Part shown: piece by piece, positions 32,984 to 42,789 of the stretch
How positions within the stretch are numbered: the stretch's first letter is position 1
How the letters are laid out: each line of letters begins with the position of its first letter
DNA from: JBFWIW01 sp050253535
GTDB taxonomy: Bacteria > Bacillota > Clostridia > Oscillospirales > Oscillospiraceae
Assembly: GCA_050253535.1 (NCBI GenBank)
Contig: JBFWIW010000004.1
Coordinates: forward strand, 4,857 to 68,856
Direction: 5' to 3'
Length of the DNA stretch: 64,000 nucleotides
Program-made: the position numbers and the translations under genes
Notes under the pieces: model-generated
Database searches by the model: none
What the model was told of the DNA's origin: nothing
Seen by the model: the letters and a program-made list of their open reading frames with translations, nothing else

Positions 32984-33931
32984 TCATATACTCCCTTTAT
33001 TATTTCCGGAATTCCATAATATTTCTATCATATTGAGCTGAATCTCAAAGTTTTGTCTGTTACGTTTACTCTCCGAATCAAGAACTAATCCACAGCAGAA
33101 AAGCAGAATTGACGATAACGCTGAAAAGCCTGCGACGATAAGGGTGGGGAACCTCGGCACCAGACCCGTCCTGTAAAACTCTATCAGGACCGGCGTTATA
33201 AAAATGGCTGCCAGCAATGCGAAAAAGAGCGCAATAGAAGAAAAAAACTGAAACGGCCTGTAATCTTTAAGCAGCCTGAAAATCGTTTTAATCACTTTCA
33301 CTCCATCGGAAATAGTGTTTAATTTAGATACGCTGCCCTCCGGCCTGTCCCGGTAAGTGACAGGAATTGATTTCATATAAAAATTCTTATCGAGCGCATG
33401 AATAGTCATTTCAGTTTCGATCTCGAATCCTTTGGACAGCACGGGGAATGATTTTACGAAAGAATAGCTGAACGCACGATACCCCGTCATAATATCAGTG
33501 ACATTTCCGTCAAAAAACCAATTAACTAATTTCCGGACGATAATGTTGCCCGAGTTATGAAACATCCGTTTATTTTCTGTGAAATAGGTGGATGAAAGCC
33601 GGTCACCGATGACCATGTCCACTTTTTCACCCAACACCAAATCCGCCATATCCTGCGCATACGCCGCCGGATATGTGTCGTCGCCGTCGACCATCAGATA
33701 ACAGTCCGCCTGTATTTCACGGAACATTGTTCTGATTACATTTCCCTTGCCCTGACGGTGTTCATAGCGGACAATAGCTCCCGCTTCACGGGCCAATCTG
33801 TCCGTGCCATCGCTGGAATTATTGTCATATACGTAAATATCCGCTTCGGGGAGGGCTTCTTTAAAATCCTTTACGACTTTTTTTATAGTCAGACTTTCAT
33901 TATAGCAGGGAATAAGCACCGCAATACTCAT
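32984..33931 (-). CDS. Polyprenyl-phosphate glycosyltransferase (GT2, DPM1/ArnC-like)
   Basis: 315 residues. GT-A fold with IPCYNESLTIKKVV, YDNNSSDGTDRLA and the metal-binding MVDGDDTYP; SKGFEIETEMTIHA and YRDRPEGSVSKL are family markers. Two C-terminal membrane helices follow (about 225-250 and 265-285). It likely transfers a sugar from a nucleotide donor to polyprenyl phosphate on the inner face. The GtrA-type and GT39-like genes beside it suggest a complete add-flip-transfer route for decorating a surface glycopolymer. Confidence 0.9.
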   Translation of the reverse strand: MSIAVLIPCYNESLTIKKVVKDFKEALPEADIYVYDNNSSDGTDRLAREAGAIVRYEHRQGKGNVIRTMFREIQADCYLMVDGDDTYPAAYAQDMADLVLGEKVDMVIGDRLSSTYFTENKRMFHNSGNIIVRKLVNWFFDGNVTDIMTGYRAFSYSFVKSFPVLSKGFEIETEMTIHALDKNFYMKSIPVTYRDRPEGSVSKLNTISDGVKVIKTIFRLLKDYRPFQFFSSIALFFALLAAIFITPVLIEFYRTGLVPRFPTLIVAGFSALSSILLFCCGLVLDSESKRNRQNFEIQLNMIEILWNSGNNKGSI

Positions 33932-33946
33932 TATGGTACTCCTTTA

Positions 33947-34354
33947 TTACAAGAATAACGCTTTTCTTTTCATGATATAATTCCAGAACATGACGACAAT
34001 AGTCGATATTACTTTCGCGATCATATAATAAATACCAATTTTGGCGACGAGAAACCACATTAGCAATTGGTTTATACCAAGCCCTACCACACTGGACGCC
34101 ACAAATAATATCTTTGATCTTCCTCCGGTATTTTTTGCTCCCTCGAACACCCATAAAATACAAATGATATAATTTACCGTCACCGATGCCGCAAAGCTTA
34201 TTGCGGAAGAGACAAGATAATAAATACCTATTAGCTCTGTCAAAAAATAGAGGGTCCCGTAATCTACCAAAAAGCTTACTGCGCCGTTAACGGCAAACCG
34301 AAACATTTCGGTAAATTTCCCGCTCTCTATTATTCTTCGAATTCTTCCGTGCAA
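33947..34354 (-). CDS. GtrA-family membrane protein (putative lipid-linked sugar flippase)
   Basis: 135 residues with four hydrophobic helices and the family start FRFAVNGAVSFLVDYGTLYF. The second half is basic near its end (NYIMKRKALFL). The start appears to be TTG 34354 with AGGACGG upstream. GtrA proteins are believed to help translocate polyprenyl-phosphate sugars, which fits between the two transferase genes. Confidence 0.87.
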   Translation of the reverse strand: MHGRIRRIIESGKFTEMFRFAVNGAVSFLVDYGTLYFLTELIGIYYLVSSAISFAASVTVNYIICILWVFEGAKNTGGRSKILFVASSVVGLGINQLLMWFLVAKIGIYYMIAKVISTIVVMFWNYIMKRKALFL

Positions 34355-34391
34355 ACAATCACCGTCCTGATATTTTCTGAAATCACTGTCA

Positions 34392-36221
34392 TTATTTCAA
34401 ATATATTTTGGACGTATCCTTATTCAAATAGATGCTGTATTTGCTGACGCCCTCAATATTAATTTCCTTATCCAATACTTTATTGAATTTTACTCTGTTG
34501 TCGGTAATAATGTAATCCACAGTGCTGAGATCATACTCGACCCAGGGATAATTGCTGACAATTTTCTGCTCGGTGAGATCGATATAACCGCTGTTTTCTA
34601 TCAGCTTTAATGCATCTGCCTTTTTGGTCCAATAGACAGGCTCTGTGATATACGTCTCAAGCACAGGATTATAACCGTCTGTAATAATCAGTACATTTCC
34701 GCCGTTTTCACTTATATATTGATTTAATGAAATCGCCTGCTCAATCAGTTCGGAATCTTTTCCGTAAATACGACGGAACTCCTTCATTGCGAAAAAGTTA
34801 TTAACGATACAGACAGAAAAAATCAGAACAACAAATATGCGCATTCCCGTCTTTCTTGTCTTTTCTTTCAGCAAAAGTATGGTGAATGCCGTTACCAGCA
34901 AAACAGTAAAACTTTTGACAAGCACAAGCTGCCATGAGGCCTTGAACGTGTTTACGTCGCCGGTGATTTTAGCGATTTTTTCTCCAATGGCGCTTAAACC
35001 CTGCAGAAGCACTCCGTCGATACATACGTTTGAAAAGAATCTGAACACGCCGAAAACGGCCATACAGAAGAAGACCGTAAACGCTGTGAGTATTGTGACG
35101 GATAATGGCTTGTCATTATTCTGAATATCCCGCTGTAAAAACAGTTCCTTGAAAAACAACGTCAGAAAAATTATGAGCAGAGGCGCATAATATCGCGTGT
35201 GCTGCCTTATATAAAGCTTCGGGTAATCTTCGTTCGCGGAGATGCTGAGGGTAATGATAAATATCATGATGACTAATGACGAGACAGCGAAGACAAGCAT
35301 GTTTCTTTCTATTTTATTCAGCTTGTTGAATCGGAACAGCGGAACAACGACCGGGAAGAAGAAAAAAGCGATCAGAGCGCACGTTACATTAAAAGCAAGT
35401 GCGTATATGAAGTACATTAGCGTATTGAAATCATAGACCGACAGTCTTCGGTTTCCGTCGTAAGTTGCATAGCCGGTGCCCAGCATGAAATACAATATTA
35501 ATTTAAACGCTATAAACGCGCTGCAAACGATTATACCAAACATTATACCGTATTTTATATTCTGTCTTAAGGTATTCTTTTTCGTAAACAGGCAGTCAAA
35601 CCCTAATGCCAAAACAAAAGCGCCCATAAAATAGACGGATACGACCTTGGTCAAATAGGCTAAAAAGCAAAAGACAGCGCTGAGAATGCAATATAACATT
35701 TTATCTCTCTCCGTATCGCTGTCCCAGAACCGATATACAAAATAAATAAGCCACGCGGACAGAGGGAAAAACAAGTTCTCCGTCATAAAAGTCATTGTCA
35801 TTGACAGATCCGGCAGGGTAATGACCGTTACAGCAAGCAGCAATATAATAGAATTGTTTTTGAAGACTTTTTTTCCGAAAAGATATACGGGAAAAATGAC
35901 GGATGACATCAAAAAAGAATTGAATATCGAGACCGCGGTGATCTGAAGAACCTGGTTTTTAATAAAGCTGAAGGGGACCAGGAGTAGCGGATACAGTATC
36001 TGGTCAAAATTCATATGTATGTTATGGACTTTTATTCCGACGCCGTTCGATATGCTTCGCCATATATCGATGTATCTTATCTCATCCGGAAATGTCTGCA
36101 GCGCTTTCGGGTAACACGCAAAAACAGACCGGAAGGTGCCTGAAATAATAAATAATGCAAATATCATGACAATCATGGTTTTGTGATCAAGTTTACTGAT
36201 TTTTTCTAACGCCTTTTTCAT
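34392..36221 (-). CDS. Multi-pass membrane glycosyltransferase (GT39/ArnT-like)
   Basis: 609 residues with about twelve hydrophobic segments. The first external loop holds the acidic pair in TFPDEIRYIDIWRSIS, the likely catalytic and metal site of the GT-C fold. A soluble external C-terminal domain of about 120 residues follows. GGGAG precedes ATG 36221. It should take the lipid-linked sugar and attach it to an external acceptor. It is the first gene of the three-gene minus-strand unit. Confidence 0.82.
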   Translation of the reverse strand: MKKALEKISKLDHKTMIVMIFALFIISGTFRSVFACYPKALQTFPDEIRYIDIWRSISNGVGIKVHNIHMNFDQILYPLLLVPFSFIKNQVLQITAVSIFNSFLMSSVIFPVYLFGKKVFKNNSIILLLAVTVITLPDLSMTMTFMTENLFFPLSAWLIYFVYRFWDSDTERDKMLYCILSAVFCFLAYLTKVVSVYFMGAFVLALGFDCLFTKKNTLRQNIKYGIMFGIIVCSAFIAFKLILYFMLGTGYATYDGNRRLSVYDFNTLMYFIYALAFNVTCALIAFFFFPVVVPLFRFNKLNKIERNMLVFAVSSLVIMIFIITLSISANEDYPKLYIRQHTRYYAPLLIIFLTLFFKELFLQRDIQNNDKPLSVTILTAFTVFFCMAVFGVFRFFSNVCIDGVLLQGLSAIGEKIAKITGDVNTFKASWQLVLVKSFTVLLVTAFTILLLKEKTRKTGMRIFVVLIFSVCIVNNFFAMKEFRRIYGKDSELIEQAISLNQYISENGGNVLIITDGYNPVLETYITEPVYWTKKADALKLIENSGYIDLTEQKIVSNYPWVEYDLSTVDYIITDNRVKFNKVLDKEINIEGVSKYSIYLNKDTSKIYLK

Positions 36222-36370
36222 TAATATTACTCCCGGTTATTGTTATCGAAAAGTTGGATCAAACCCCTGAACCATTTTTTTATTATACCATAACTATATT
36301 CAATATTACAAAGGGTTCGACTGCATTTTCACACAGTTTAAACCAAAATGTGGGGTTTCCTAAAAAATTA

Positions 36371-36397
36371 GGGCTGCGATTAATCGCAGCCCTTTTG
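36371..36397. terminator. Bidirectional terminator in the 36222-36864 gap
   Basis: A perfect 10-bp palindromic stem (GGGCTGCGAT with ATCGCAGCCC) with T-runs on both strands. The remainder of this 643-base gap is AT-rich. It holds no gene that I can support, apart from a doubtful 38-codon frame noted under rejected items. Confidence 0.75.
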
Positions 36398-36864
36398 TTC
36401 TGCTTGTTGGCGTAACCCAATCAAGATATAATTCTGTTTACACCCCAGAAATTTTACCTCAAATAACATTTTATCTATTATGGAAACTACCTGATCGCTG
36501 TTTCACCTGCTGCATATTCACAAATGCCCGGACTGGCCGTTATCTCCTTATAAACACCAAAATTTTTATTACTAATAATCTTCATCAATTTTTTCAGCAA
36601 TTTGTCTGGCTCTTTCAAGACAATAAATAATTTCTGCCTTTTCCTCTGACACGTCTGTCCTGAATATTATTATAGTATATAATACCACTTATTGACAATA
36701 TCCGTCAATTACTTCATATCAAACTACCGTTAATTATGCCCGAAACAGAAAAAAGGAGCATTGTTCCAACGCTCCTTAAAAGGTTATGTAAATATGTTAC
36801 TGTTTCATAGCAATGTCTGACAATGCATATAACAGGGGCTGGCGGGGGCATCTTTTTGCAGCGG

Positions 36865-38682
36865 TCATTGCTTGTTTAGTTTTTTCCAAAGGGAAGTCCG
36901 GCTGATTCCGAGCCTCTGCGCGGCCTTAGTCTGGTTCATGCCCTCCTGGCAATAGACTATCCTAACGATATTGCGCTCAATTTCGCAAAGAGGCATGGAG
37001 AGATCCAGTTCACTCAGGATACTTTGCTCCTTTTTGACAATATTTTGTTTTCCCTTAGCCAGGAATCGGGCGACCTGTTCTTTCGTAATTACCGGAGAGT
37101 CGGCAGCGCTTGCCAGGACCTTGATAGTCTCCTTGAGCTGATGACATCCCTCGGTCCATTCGTATTTCTTAAGAAGCTCCATAGCGGCAGGTTCCACCCA
37201 TGAGATCTGCTGCAGCAGGTTCTTGTTTATTTGATGAAGCAGATAGTGGACTATATTTGGGATGTCTGCGGATCGCTCGGAGAGGTCCGGGATATCCACC
37301 GGAATACCGGAAAGCATCTGATATAGATCCCGGGAGAACAGATTCTGGGCGATTGCCTCTTTCGGATTGCCGGTGAATGAGCAGAGGATCTGGTTGCGGG
37401 AACAGATCTGTGACTCGCCGAGGAAGAATTCCAGCTTACGCTGAAGCGGTATTGACAGCGCGTGTATTTTTTTAAAATAAAGCGTATAATCATTCTCCAA
37501 AAATGCGGACTGTTCATCCTGAAAGATGCGGGCCAAACTCTGCATATCCAACTTCAGACAGTTAATTACAATGATCGGATTGACTGAAAGGCTGCTCATC
37601 GAATACAGCGCATATATAAAGGTCTCTTTGCCGGTACCGCTGTTGCCGGAAACAAAGACCGGCGGCCGGGTATACAGCCTTGCGCTGACATTTTCCAACA
37701 TGTGGGACAAGACACTGCTGTTCGTCATGTGGAGAAGGCTCTCGCGGACGTCTTCCGATGAGAATACTTCATAGCTGTTACGGTTTTTAAGCGTATTACT
37801 GAAGGAGTGTATAACGTAGAAGATCACATATTCCGTGCCGTCATGCTCCACGCAGCGTGACCGGACCCGATAGGAATTGCCGTTCTTGCTCACGATAAAC
37901 TTCATTTCACGCTGTTTAAGCGCCCGCGGCACATGCTGCTCAAGTCCCAGATCAACGGATACGTTGCCGCTGGTATACAGAGAGGAGAAGATGAGCGCTC
38001 CGGTCGGGTCGTAAACGGAGATGGGAACCTGCGATTTTTTTATGATATCGACGAGAAGGCCCTCTTTATTTATTGCCGCGCGCTTAACCTTGCAGATCCA
38101 CTGCGTATAGGACAGGGCCTCGCGCACACTCTGGAAACCGGAGGTTATAAGTATGTTGTCATAATTTAGCTTGCGCGCTATTTTGCAGCAGGCGCCGTCG
38201 CCTATGAAGAGTTTTACGTCTTCCCGTTCATAGAGCCTAACGATGAGCGCCTCCATTTCCTCGCTTGTAGCAGGCGGAGGCGGGAGTATGAACTCGACCT
38301 TGCTCTTAAGTCCTATGAGGTCCGCGAGCGTATCGATGTCAGCCGCGATATCGCAGAAGCTGATGCATGCAATCTTGTGATATGTACTGTACTCCACCAT
38401 CTGCAGACAGCGTAGAATGTCGAAAGCGGAAAACTCTACATTGAAAACTTCAATATGGTTTTTGGCCAGTTTAGCGATTTCATCAAAGTGACGCCCTCGG
38501 CTGATAATCGCCTCATAACCGGACAGATTGGCGGAGTGAAAATACCGTTTAAGTCCTGTGAGCGGAACGGTCACGATATCCAGATCAAGATTCGAAAATT
38601 TTTCGACTTTGTCGGCCACATAACGGACCAGACTGCCGAAACCCTCATAGGGAACAATCACCAGAATCTTATATTTTTGCAT
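36865..38682 (-). CDS. PrpR-type regulator with degenerate AAA+ domain
   Basis: 605 residues from ATG 38682 (AAAGGA 8 bases upstream). The first ~195 residues are a PrpR_N sensor domain (LVRYVADKVEKF, ISRGRHFDEIAKLA, NILITSGFQSVREAL). A PAS-like part follows, then an AAA+ domain with Walker A GNSGTGKE at 346-353, and a Fis-type HTH at about 584-602 (NQTKAAQRLGISRTSLWKKL). The GAFTGA loop that contacts sigma-54 is deleted, and Walker B is lost (TLYFKKIHAL at 400-409). It therefore cannot act as a normal sigma-54 activator. It lies at the end of the acid-sugar operon, its likely target. Confidence 0.85.
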   Translation of the reverse strand: MQKYKILVIVPYEGFGSLVRYVADKVEKFSNLDLDIVTVPLTGLKRYFHSANLSGYEAIISRGRHFDEIAKLAKNHIEVFNVEFSAFDILRCLQMVEYSTYHKIACISFCDIAADIDTLADLIGLKSKVEFILPPPPATSEEMEALIVRLYEREDVKLFIGDGACCKIARKLNYDNILITSGFQSVREALSYTQWICKVKRAAINKEGLLVDIIKKSQVPISVYDPTGALIFSSLYTSGNVSVDLGLEQHVPRALKQREMKFIVSKNGNSYRVRSRCVEHDGTEYVIFYVIHSFSNTLKNRNSYEVFSSEDVRESLLHMTNSSVLSHMLENVSARLYTRPPVFVSGNSGTGKETFIYALYSMSSLSVNPIIVINCLKLDMQSLARIFQDEQSAFLENDYTLYFKKIHALSIPLQRKLEFFLGESQICSRNQILCSFTGNPKEAIAQNLFSRDLYQMLSGIPVDIPDLSERSADIPNIVHYLLHQINKNLLQQISWVEPAAMELLKKYEWTEGCHQLKETIKVLASAADSPVITKEQVARFLAKGKQNIVKKEQSILSELDLSMPLCEIERNIVRIVYCQEGMNQTKAAQRLGISRTSLWKKLNKQ

Positions 38683-38948
38683 AATCAGCATCCTTTGCAT
38701 TTAGACTGTCAAAAAAGCCTTTTGGCTTTATTGGGCAAAGTGATTACATGGAGGCCCTCAGCCGCGGCTGTCATGAGCGGCGAAATTTTCGGAGCCCGCT
38801 GAGTGTTTACCATACAAATTTATTTCCTTGGCTTCGCGCAGTATTCATTTTGCCTGACTGTCTGCGGGAATACCGGATACTTTTAAAGCATATTTTACAT
38901 AATTTTATCATTATTTAAATACTACTACAAATTTGTTTATTTTTTCAC

Positions 38949-38990
38949 AAAAATAGCGGGGCCGTCTGCACATGTGCGGCAGACGGCCCC
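38949..38990 (-). terminator. Terminator of the acid-sugar operon (system A)
   Basis: GGGGCCGTCTGC pairs with GCAGACGGCCCC, with TATTTTTG following on the minus strand. It lies about 25 bases after the PdxA-like stop. Between it and 38683 I see nothing else. Confidence 0.9.
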
Positions 38991-39013
38991 ATTGGAGAGA
39001 AGGAAGGGGGTTA

Positions 39014-40096
39014 TCATGATTGTATACGGTTTTCCGCCAGGCGGATACCGTAATCGACGGCGTTTATTAGGCTGAGCGCATTTGCGCCGCCGCTGCCCGC
39101 ATGGCCGAAGCCGGTGCCGTGATCCACAGACGCGCGGATAATGGGAAGTCCCAGTGTGATGTTTACGCCGGCTACGGCATCCCAATGTCCCTCGGCCTTG
39201 TTATAGACAAAACCCTTTACCTTAAGCGGAATATGGCCCTGATCGTGGTACATAACCACAACTATATCATACCAGCCGCCAATAGCCTTGGAGAAGACAG
39301 TATCCGGGGGGGTGGGTTTTTTATCCGGGATATTGATGCCCTCGGAGAGCGCCTCGTCAATGGCGGGCTGTATCTCCTCAATTTCCTCGCGGCCGAACAT
39401 GCCGGCCTCTCCGCAATGCGGGTTCAGGCCCGCAACGCCGATCTTCGGATTTCCTATACCCACAGCTCTGCAGCCCATGTCCGCTATACGGATAACATCC
39501 AGAACGCGCGCCCTCTTCACCCGGTCACAGGCCTCGCGGAGAGAGACGTGGGTGGAGACGTGCACAACGCGCAGATTTTCGTGCGCGAGCATCATGGTGT
39601 ACTTCTCGGTGTTGGTGTACTGCGCGTATATCTCCGTATGGCCGCAGAAGTGATGGCCGGCCATATTTATGGCTTCTTTGCTGAGCGCATTGGTCACCGT
39701 GGCGTCAACCTCGCCTGCAAGCGCAAATTCGATAACCTTTTTCACATACTGAAAAGAGGCCTCGCCGCCAAGCCTGGTGGCTCCCATACCGAATGGCTTC
39801 GGATTTTCCGGGTCGCCGGGAATCTCGGATGCTTTAACGATCCCCATGTCGTACACATCTATGGTGCCGTACTGAAATTCAGCTTCGCTGACGGCCCCGA
39901 TAGTGCGTATTTTTAAATGGATACCGGAGACTTTTTCGGCCGCCTTTACGGCGTACGCCATGCAGGCCGTATCGCCGATGATCAGGGGGCGGCAGCGGTC
40001 ATAGACAGAAGCGTCCGACAGGGCCTTCACGGAAATTTCCGGTCCGTTGCCGAAGGGATCTCCCATGGTGATCCCAAGAATGGGTTTTGAAGTCAA
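39014..40096 (-). CDS. PdxA-family dehydrogenase (PdxA2-type, acid-sugar 4-phosphate)
   Basis: 360 residues from TTG 40096, with AGGAGG 8 bases upstream. Motifs: ITMGDPFGNGPEISVKAL, NALSKEAINMAGHHFCGHTE, VVMYHDQGHIPLK and ASVDHGTGFGHAG with the metal-binding histidines. PdxA proper makes vitamin B6, but paralogues next to DUF1537 kinases (PdxA2) oxidise D-threonate or D-erythronate 4-phosphate, which then loses CO2 to give dihydroxyacetone phosphate. The kinase next door makes the catabolic role far more likely than B6 synthesis. Confidence 0.87.
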   Translation of the reverse strand: MTSKPILGITMGDPFGNGPEISVKALSDASVYDRCRPLIIGDTACMAYAVKAAEKVSGIHLKIRTIGAVSEAEFQYGTIDVYDMGIVKASEIPGDPENPKPFGMGATRLGGEASFQYVKKVIEFALAGEVDATVTNALSKEAINMAGHHFCGHTEIYAQYTNTEKYTMMLAHENLRVVHVSTHVSLREACDRVKRARVLDVIRIADMGCRAVGIGNPKIGVAGLNPHCGEAGMFGREEIEEIQPAIDEALSEGINIPDKKPTPPDTVFSKAIGGWYDIVVVMYHDQGHIPLKVKGFVYNKAEGHWDAVAGVNITLGLPIIRASVDHGTGFGHAGSGGANALSLINAVDYGIRLAENRIQS

Positions 40097-40119
40097 GCTC
40101 GTTTCCTCCTAAAAAATGA

Positions 40120-41388
40120 TTACCGCGCGCCGGGGCTTTCAACGTAATCCAGTACTATTTTAACTAGGGAGTCGTCCCCAAAACCGCCGGCCTTGGTGAT
40201 GAGGTTCAGCATTCTACCGCCGTAGTCAATCTGAGAGAAAACGACACCGGCTGTCACCTGCGTCAGAGGCCGCACGATGGGGACGCCAAGACATCTCAGA
40301 ATACAGATCAGTGTGTCGCCGCCGAAGACAATCAGTGTACCGACATCCGCCATGCGGTCAAGGAGATTTTTGGCGAGACGGCCCATTCCGGCGGCGATAA
40401 ACCGCGCGGCGATGTCATCCGGAACAGGGGGGGCGCTGTCGCTCTGCGTATGATTTTCATACGGCCTTACGACGAGCCCTCCGTCGGTGAATTTCCCGGC
40501 GAGGTTGTCCATATACGCAAGCCCTTCGGGGCTTTTGAAATAAGCATCGCTCATAAGCTGTGCCGTACCGACGGTGATATGGCTGAATCCGAGATTTTCG
40601 GCGGCCCAGGCGGCCTGCTTCTTTGAGACGGTGTTGAGGCTCCCACTGAGTAACATGGCGCCGCCCTCCACCGGATGTACAGGGAGAGAACTGCGGGTGC
40701 GGCCCGGGTCAATCAGACTGGGATAAATCTGCGCGAATCTTGCACAGCCGGCTGCTGTGTTAATTGCACCCTCCTCCTGAAGAAAGGATATAATCCTGTC
40801 CATATCGCCGCCGGTTTCGGCATCGAAAAGAAGAATGTCGGAGGCCGGACCGGTATATGCAGCTTCGCAGAACGCGGAAGGGACGGCTTTTATGGTACAT
40901 GAGGAGGTCTGGGCAATAATATCCGCAACACTGCTGGACGTCATCGGATTGAGCGGATCATTAGCAAAAACCGTTTCGGCCAGCGGCACGCCGTCCACAA
41001 ACAAGGTGCCGTCTCTGATCGTGCGGTGATTTTCCGGCCATGCGGGGGCAAACGGCAGGGGACGCTCCCCGGACGCGTCAATCAGGGCGGAAAGTTCGCT
41101 GCCTATATTGCCGCGCAGGGTGGAATCTGTTTTTTTATAAATATAGGGAATGCGGCGGCGTTTGCCGGCGGACACGATGCGCAGCACGATGTCGTACGCA
41201 TCCTGAGGAGGAATATGTCGGCTCTCCGTGTCAAATACTAGAGCCTCAACTTCATTTGAGGATGTAAAATCAAAGTCAAGATCCGTTGTCACAAGAGCCG
41301 GAATCCCACGGTCGGACAATTGTACTCCCGTGTCAAGCGCGCCTGTCAGATCATCCGCGATGATCAGCAGCTTTATCTGATTTTCCAT
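40120..41388 (-). CDS. Four-carbon acid-sugar kinase (DUF1537 / OtnK-DtnK family)
   Basis: 422 residues from ATG 41388; TTG 41400 is an alternative. The N-terminal domain starts LLIIADDLTGALDTGVQL and the C-terminal nucleotide-binding domain ends LITKAGGFGDDSL, with GTLIVFGGDTL before it. Members phosphorylate D-threonate, D-erythronate or 3-oxo-tetronate at O4. Pairing with the PdxA2-type gene, and absence of an OtnC aldolase or OtnI isomerase in the window, favours D-threonate or D-erythronate as substrate. Confidence 0.88.
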   Translation of the reverse strand: MENQIKLLIIADDLTGALDTGVQLSDRGIPALVTTDLDFDFTSSNEVEALVFDTESRHIPPQDAYDIVLRIVSAGKRRRIPYIYKKTDSTLRGNIGSELSALIDASGERPLPFAPAWPENHRTIRDGTLFVDGVPLAETVFANDPLNPMTSSSVADIIAQTSSCTIKAVPSAFCEAAYTGPASDILLFDAETGGDMDRIISFLQEEGAINTAAGCARFAQIYPSLIDPGRTRSSLPVHPVEGGAMLLSGSLNTVSKKQAAWAAENLGFSHITVGTAQLMSDAYFKSPEGLAYMDNLAGKFTDGGLVVRPYENHTQSDSAPPVPDDIAARFIAAGMGRLAKNLLDRMADVGTLIVFGGDTLICILRCLGVPIVRPLTQVTAGVVFSQIDYGGRMLNLITKAGGFGDDSLVKIVLDYVESPGAR

Positions 41389-41400
41389 CAGTGCCGCCAA

Positions 41401-42462
41401 TCAGAATTCAAGCCCGTCTTCCAGCGTGAGCACCATTTTACCGGTTGCGCCGGAAAACAGGGCATCAAACGCATCATCGAATTTTTCCAGCGGATAGATT
41501 CCGCCCAGAACGTTCTTGAACTTGAACTTGGGATTAAGAAGCAGCTTCTCGCACTCGTACCAGGTTTTGTACATCTGACGTCCTGTGACGCCCACAATAG
41601 TGGTTTCTTTGTATATGATCCCGCCCACGGCATCAATCGTAATGTCTTTGCCGGGGAGCCCGACCATGGTGAACTGTCCGCCGAGCTTTAGAGCCTTGAA
41701 GCCGTCTGAGATTGCGAAGTTGTTTCCGGTGTAGTCGATAACGCAGTCCACGCCGCGGCCGCCGGTCGCCTTGAGTATCACGTCGGAGGCGCTCTCATTT
41801 TTGGTGTTTATCACCACATCGGCGCCCATTTTTTTAGCCACTTCAAGCTTGTTGTCAAACACATCTGTCGCAAAAATGCGCCCCGCGCCGCTGCAGACGG
41901 CAGCGCCGATAGCCATTAGGCCTATGGGACCGCAGCCCAGAATCAGAACGTCCTTGCCGCCCATGGGCGTCACGGATACGCCGTGCATTCCTACGCCGAG
42001 CGGTTCCAGCATCGAGCCGCTCACATAACTTATCTTGTCGTCCAGCTTCCACAGGTCGTCAACCTGAACGTTAATATACTCGCCGAAGCTGCCGGGAACA
42101 TGCACGCCTATTATCTTCATGTTCTCGCAGACGTGCTGATTGCCGGTACGGCACTGATAGCAGCTGTTGCAGGGGATGTGGGTCTCCGCCGCCACGCGGT
42201 CGCCGACCTTGAAGCTTGTAACGCTTTTGCCGGCTTCCACGATATCGCCGGCAAATTCGTGTCCGAACACCATAGGCAGGTGCAGCCGCTGCTGCGCATA
42301 GGGCGCCCATTTATAAATGTGCAGGTCGGTGCCGCAGATCGCGGTCGCCTTGACCTTGACCAGTACCTCGTTGTCTTTGATCTGAGGAATAGCCCAATCC
42401 GTATAAAGCGTGGCGCCTTCCTCCGGTTTATCTTTTACGATTGCTCTCATAGTTCCTGTCAT
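41401..42462 (-). CDS. Zinc-dependent medium-chain alcohol dehydrogenase (Tdh/sorbitol-type)
   Basis: 353 residues, with AAAGGA 10 bases before ATG 42462. The catalytic zinc site is present (ICGTD, FGHEFAG), as is the structural zinc four-Cys loop (CNSCYQCRTGNQHVC) and a Rossmann motif (LILGCGPIGLMAIGAA). The closest families are threonine 3-dehydrogenase and sorbitol or galactitol dehydrogenases. In this operon it may oxidise a sugar alcohol or acid-sugar precursor to feed the kinase; the actual substrate is not readable. Confidence 0.87.
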   Translation of the reverse strand: MTGTMRAIVKDKPEEGATLYTDWAIPQIKDNEVLVKVKATAICGTDLHIYKWAPYAQQRLHLPMVFGHEFAGDIVEAGKSVTSFKVGDRVAAETHIPCNSCYQCRTGNQHVCENMKIIGVHVPGSFGEYINVQVDDLWKLDDKISYVSGSMLEPLGVGMHGVSVTPMGGKDVLILGCGPIGLMAIGAAVCSGAGRIFATDVFDNKLEVAKKMGADVVINTKNESASDVILKATGGRGVDCVIDYTGNNFAISDGFKALKLGGQFTMVGLPGKDITIDAVGGIIYKETTIVGVTGRQMYKTWYECEKLLLNPKFKFKNVLGGIYPLEKFDDAFDALFSGATGKMVLTLEDGLEF

Positions 42463-42509
42463 AATGTATCAATCCTTTCTGAATGCGTGCTTTAGCATCG
42501 ACCGACTCG

Positions 42510-42749
42510 TTATTTTGTGCGGGGCGGCTCCTCTTTCGTTTTTCTAATTTTGTAATATGTTATTATGCTTCCGTATACGGTACCGCCTGAAAAGCCGAAA
42601 AGCAGAAGAGTGGAAAGAAACGGACTATCGTTGAAATACCTGCCATTTATCATCTCTGTTATCATGTAGATGATGATACCGATCATTATCACTATTCCTA
42701 TACAGCGCAGGCACAGTGAGCGGATATGCATAATTTGTTCGAAAGTCAT
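42510..42749 (-). CDS. Small two-helix membrane protein in the TRAP A operon
   Basis: 79 residues from ATG 42749 (GGAGGA 7 bases upstream; the in-frame codon further up has no such site). Two hydrophobic helices (IGIVIMIGIIIYMI and LSTLLLFGFSGGTVYGSII) and a basic tail with KIRKTKEEPPRTK. It lies between the TRAP large permease and the dehydrogenase. I do not recognise the family; an accessory TRAP subunit is possible. Confidence 0.65.
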   Translation of the reverse strand: MTFEQIMHIRSLCLRCIGIVIMIGIIIYMITEMINGRYFNDSPFLSTLLLFGFSGGTVYGSIITYYKIRKTKEEPPRTK

Positions 42750-42789
42750 ATGGATTTCCTCCATTCGCAGATTAAAATTGAGCTTAGAC

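Noticed and set aside
36572..36688. 38-codon minus-strand frame from GTG 36688 ending in EKIDEDY
   Set aside because: The peptide has a helical, charged look, but there is no ribosome site and no promoter close by. Support is too weak to call.
39014..40096. Calling the PdxA-family gene pyridoxine biosynthesis pdxA
   Set aside because: It sits directly after a DUF1537 kinase in a TRAP operon, with no other B6 gene nearby. The catabolic PdxA2 role is the better fit.
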